A DNA stretch of 6,308 bases from Candidatus Methanophagales archaeon (lineage in GTDB: Archaea; Halobacteriota; Syntropharchaeia; Alkanophagales; Methanospirareceae). The stretch's first letter is position 1, and every line of letters begins with the position of its first letter. The translations under genes were made by a program, and so were the position numbers. The stretch spans positions 1-6,308 of the forward strand of contig DAOUUS010000095.1 of assembly GCA_030668065.1 (NCBI GenBank), written 5' to 3'. Positions 5,543-6,308 of this stretch are shown here, piece by piece. The notes under the pieces were generated by a model, which was given only the letters and a program-made list of their open reading frames with translations, was not told the origin of the DNA and made no database searches.

Positions 5543-5572
5543 ATAGCCAAGAGGGGCGCCCTGTTTGGCTAT
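5543..5572 (+). terminator. Strong hairpin right after the first membrane-protein gene
   Basis: Outer arms ATAGCCAA (5543-5550) and TTGGCTAT (5565-5572) pair perfectly over 8 bp. Inside, AGGG (5552-5555) and CCCT (5559-5562) add 4 bp around a three-base loop. It begins 4 bases after the TAA. No long T run follows, only TCACTATTCTCCTTAT, so it is not a classical intrinsic terminator. It may instead be an RNA-processing or 3'-protecting structure that sets different levels for the two genes. The pairing is visible; the role is inferred. Confidence 0.5.
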
Positions 5573-5610
5573 TCACTATTCTCCTTATCGAATATCCGGG
5601 GATTGTGAAG

Positions 5611-6308
5611 ATGAACAGGAGAGAAATTATATTCCGTGCATTAACAGACGAACGGGTATTAATAGTAATAGCGGGCATAGCGTTCTTATGGCGAGCAATC
5701 ATAAGCTCGGATGAAAAGATAACTTTCTGTGAAAGTGCGTGTTCTGGTTTGAGTCTATTCATATTTGGCTGGGGCATTTTCGCTTACATGTATTCTATGT
5801 CCCGGAAACCTTCGGACTGGCCGGTAACGAATAGGATTTATCGCGGTATTGCCATTAGCCTTCTCGTGCTAAACGTTTATATTTCGATTTACTATGGGCT
5901 GAGATGGTCGGGATTACTGCATGTAGAAGTTTCCGTGCCTAAGGATTTCATTTATCGTGATTTGAGATATGTCATCTTCGTAGTGTATTATTGCATATTA
6001 CTTGGCTCGGTTCGGTATTTAAAGGGTATGGACGAAAATTACAGGCTGCTAATCAAAGAAAGACCAAAGCAACGTGCTAAGAGTATGAAAGAAGCCATAT
6101 TCAGACTGATGACACATACACTTACTTTAGTGGTGATAATAGCAGCGGCGATTTCGTGGCGGATGGCTATAACCCTGGACAACAATATTACATTCTGGGA
6201 AAGTACACTCTCGGGTATTTCGCTTATCATAATCGGCTGGTTCCTCTTCGGATACCTCTGTGCTTTGTCCGTGAAGGTGAAACACAAGCCGGATTTGACC
6301 TGGGTCAT
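5611..6308 (+). CDS. Second membrane protein of the same repeat family, 3' end beyond the window
   Basis: The frame is open from ATG 5611 to the window edge, giving 232 residues without a stop. The first module matches module 1 of the preceding protein position for position to about residue 100: W27-R28, D34, E41-S42, C44-S45-G46, G53-W54, N88, YYGLRW (94-99), then P110-x-D112 and R116-D117-x-R119-Y120. Position 40 is Cys instead of Trp. A second module begins after the charged linker (~143-160) and shows W183-R184, D190, W196-E197-S198, S201-G202 and G209-W210, then is cut by the edge; its Cys position is Leu200. At least six helices are visible and eight are expected. It lies 72 bases after the previous gene, in the same frame, with no TATA box between, so it is probably co-transcribed. 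GGGG at 5598-5601 may serve as ribosome binding site. Confidence 0.82.
   Translation, partial: MNRREIIFRALTDERVLIVIAGIAFLWRAIISSDEKITFCESACSGLSLFIFGWGIFAYMYSMSRKPSDWPVTNRIYRGIAISLLVLNVYISIYYGLRWSGLLHVEVSVPKDFIYRDLRYVIFVVYYCILLGSVRYLKGMDENYRLLIKERPKQRAKSMKEAIFRLMTHTLTLVVIIAAAISWRMAITLDNNITFWESTLSGISLIIIGWFLFGYLCALSVKVKHKPDLTWV

Noticed and set aside
5451..5777. Minus-strand open frames opposite the membrane-protein genes (also 4479-4745, 4868-5083, 5025-5216, 6039-6308)
   Set aside because: They are antisense shadows. Their mutual likeness (for example ESVLSQN/EHALSQK-type stretches) comes from the repeated plus-strand modules, not from real minus-strand genes.

Overview
The window looks archaeal, probably from a euryarchaeote. 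It carries four archaeal-type information genes in a row: RNA polymerase subunit E' (Rpo7/Rpb7), Spt4 (RpoE''), and ribosomal proteins eS24 and eS27. It also has TTTATATA-type TATA boxes and GGAGGTG-like ribosome binding sites. Base composition is slightly AT-rich, with heavy use of ATA (Ile) and AGA/AGG/CGG (Arg). A methanogen- or ANME-related lineage is my guess, not something the window proves.

Layout. Bases 1-123 hold the last 40 codons of an unidentified gene ending in a probable membrane helix. A TATA box near 222 precedes a full-length phosphoenolpyruvate synthase gene (289-2730), with its catalytic His and Cys both present. Its last 26 bases overlap the start of rpo7 (2705-3283), which has a good internal ribosome binding site, so the two are probably co-transcribed. 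A 116-base gap, perhaps with a weak promoter and a T tract, leads to spt4 (3400-3585), rps24e (3592-3909) and rps27ae (3915-4082). The last three are packed tightly, each ribosome binding site lying at or inside the end of the gene before.

Bases 4083-4593 (511 bases) hold no convincing gene but are rich in signals. They include a GATYAACG-type interspersed repeat with inverted arms, a TATA box at 4232 with no gene close behind it, a perfect dyad (AATAGT-C-ACTATT) with a third half-site, a 10-bp palindrome, several small hairpins, and a second very canonical BRE/TATA promoter at 4509-4525.

That second promoter drives the most novel part of the window: two tandem genes (4594-5538, and 5611 running off the end) for multi-pass membrane proteins that I do not recognise. 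Both are built from a repeated four-helix module of about 157 residues, with four modules visible (the last one cut). Each carries a WR...D...WES.CSG...GW signature, and the three complete modules also carry N.Y...YYG.RW and P.D...RD.RY. The genes share one reading frame, separated by a single TAA and a strong hairpin. This repeat family is the best candidate here for an undescribed system; its function cannot be read from the sequence.
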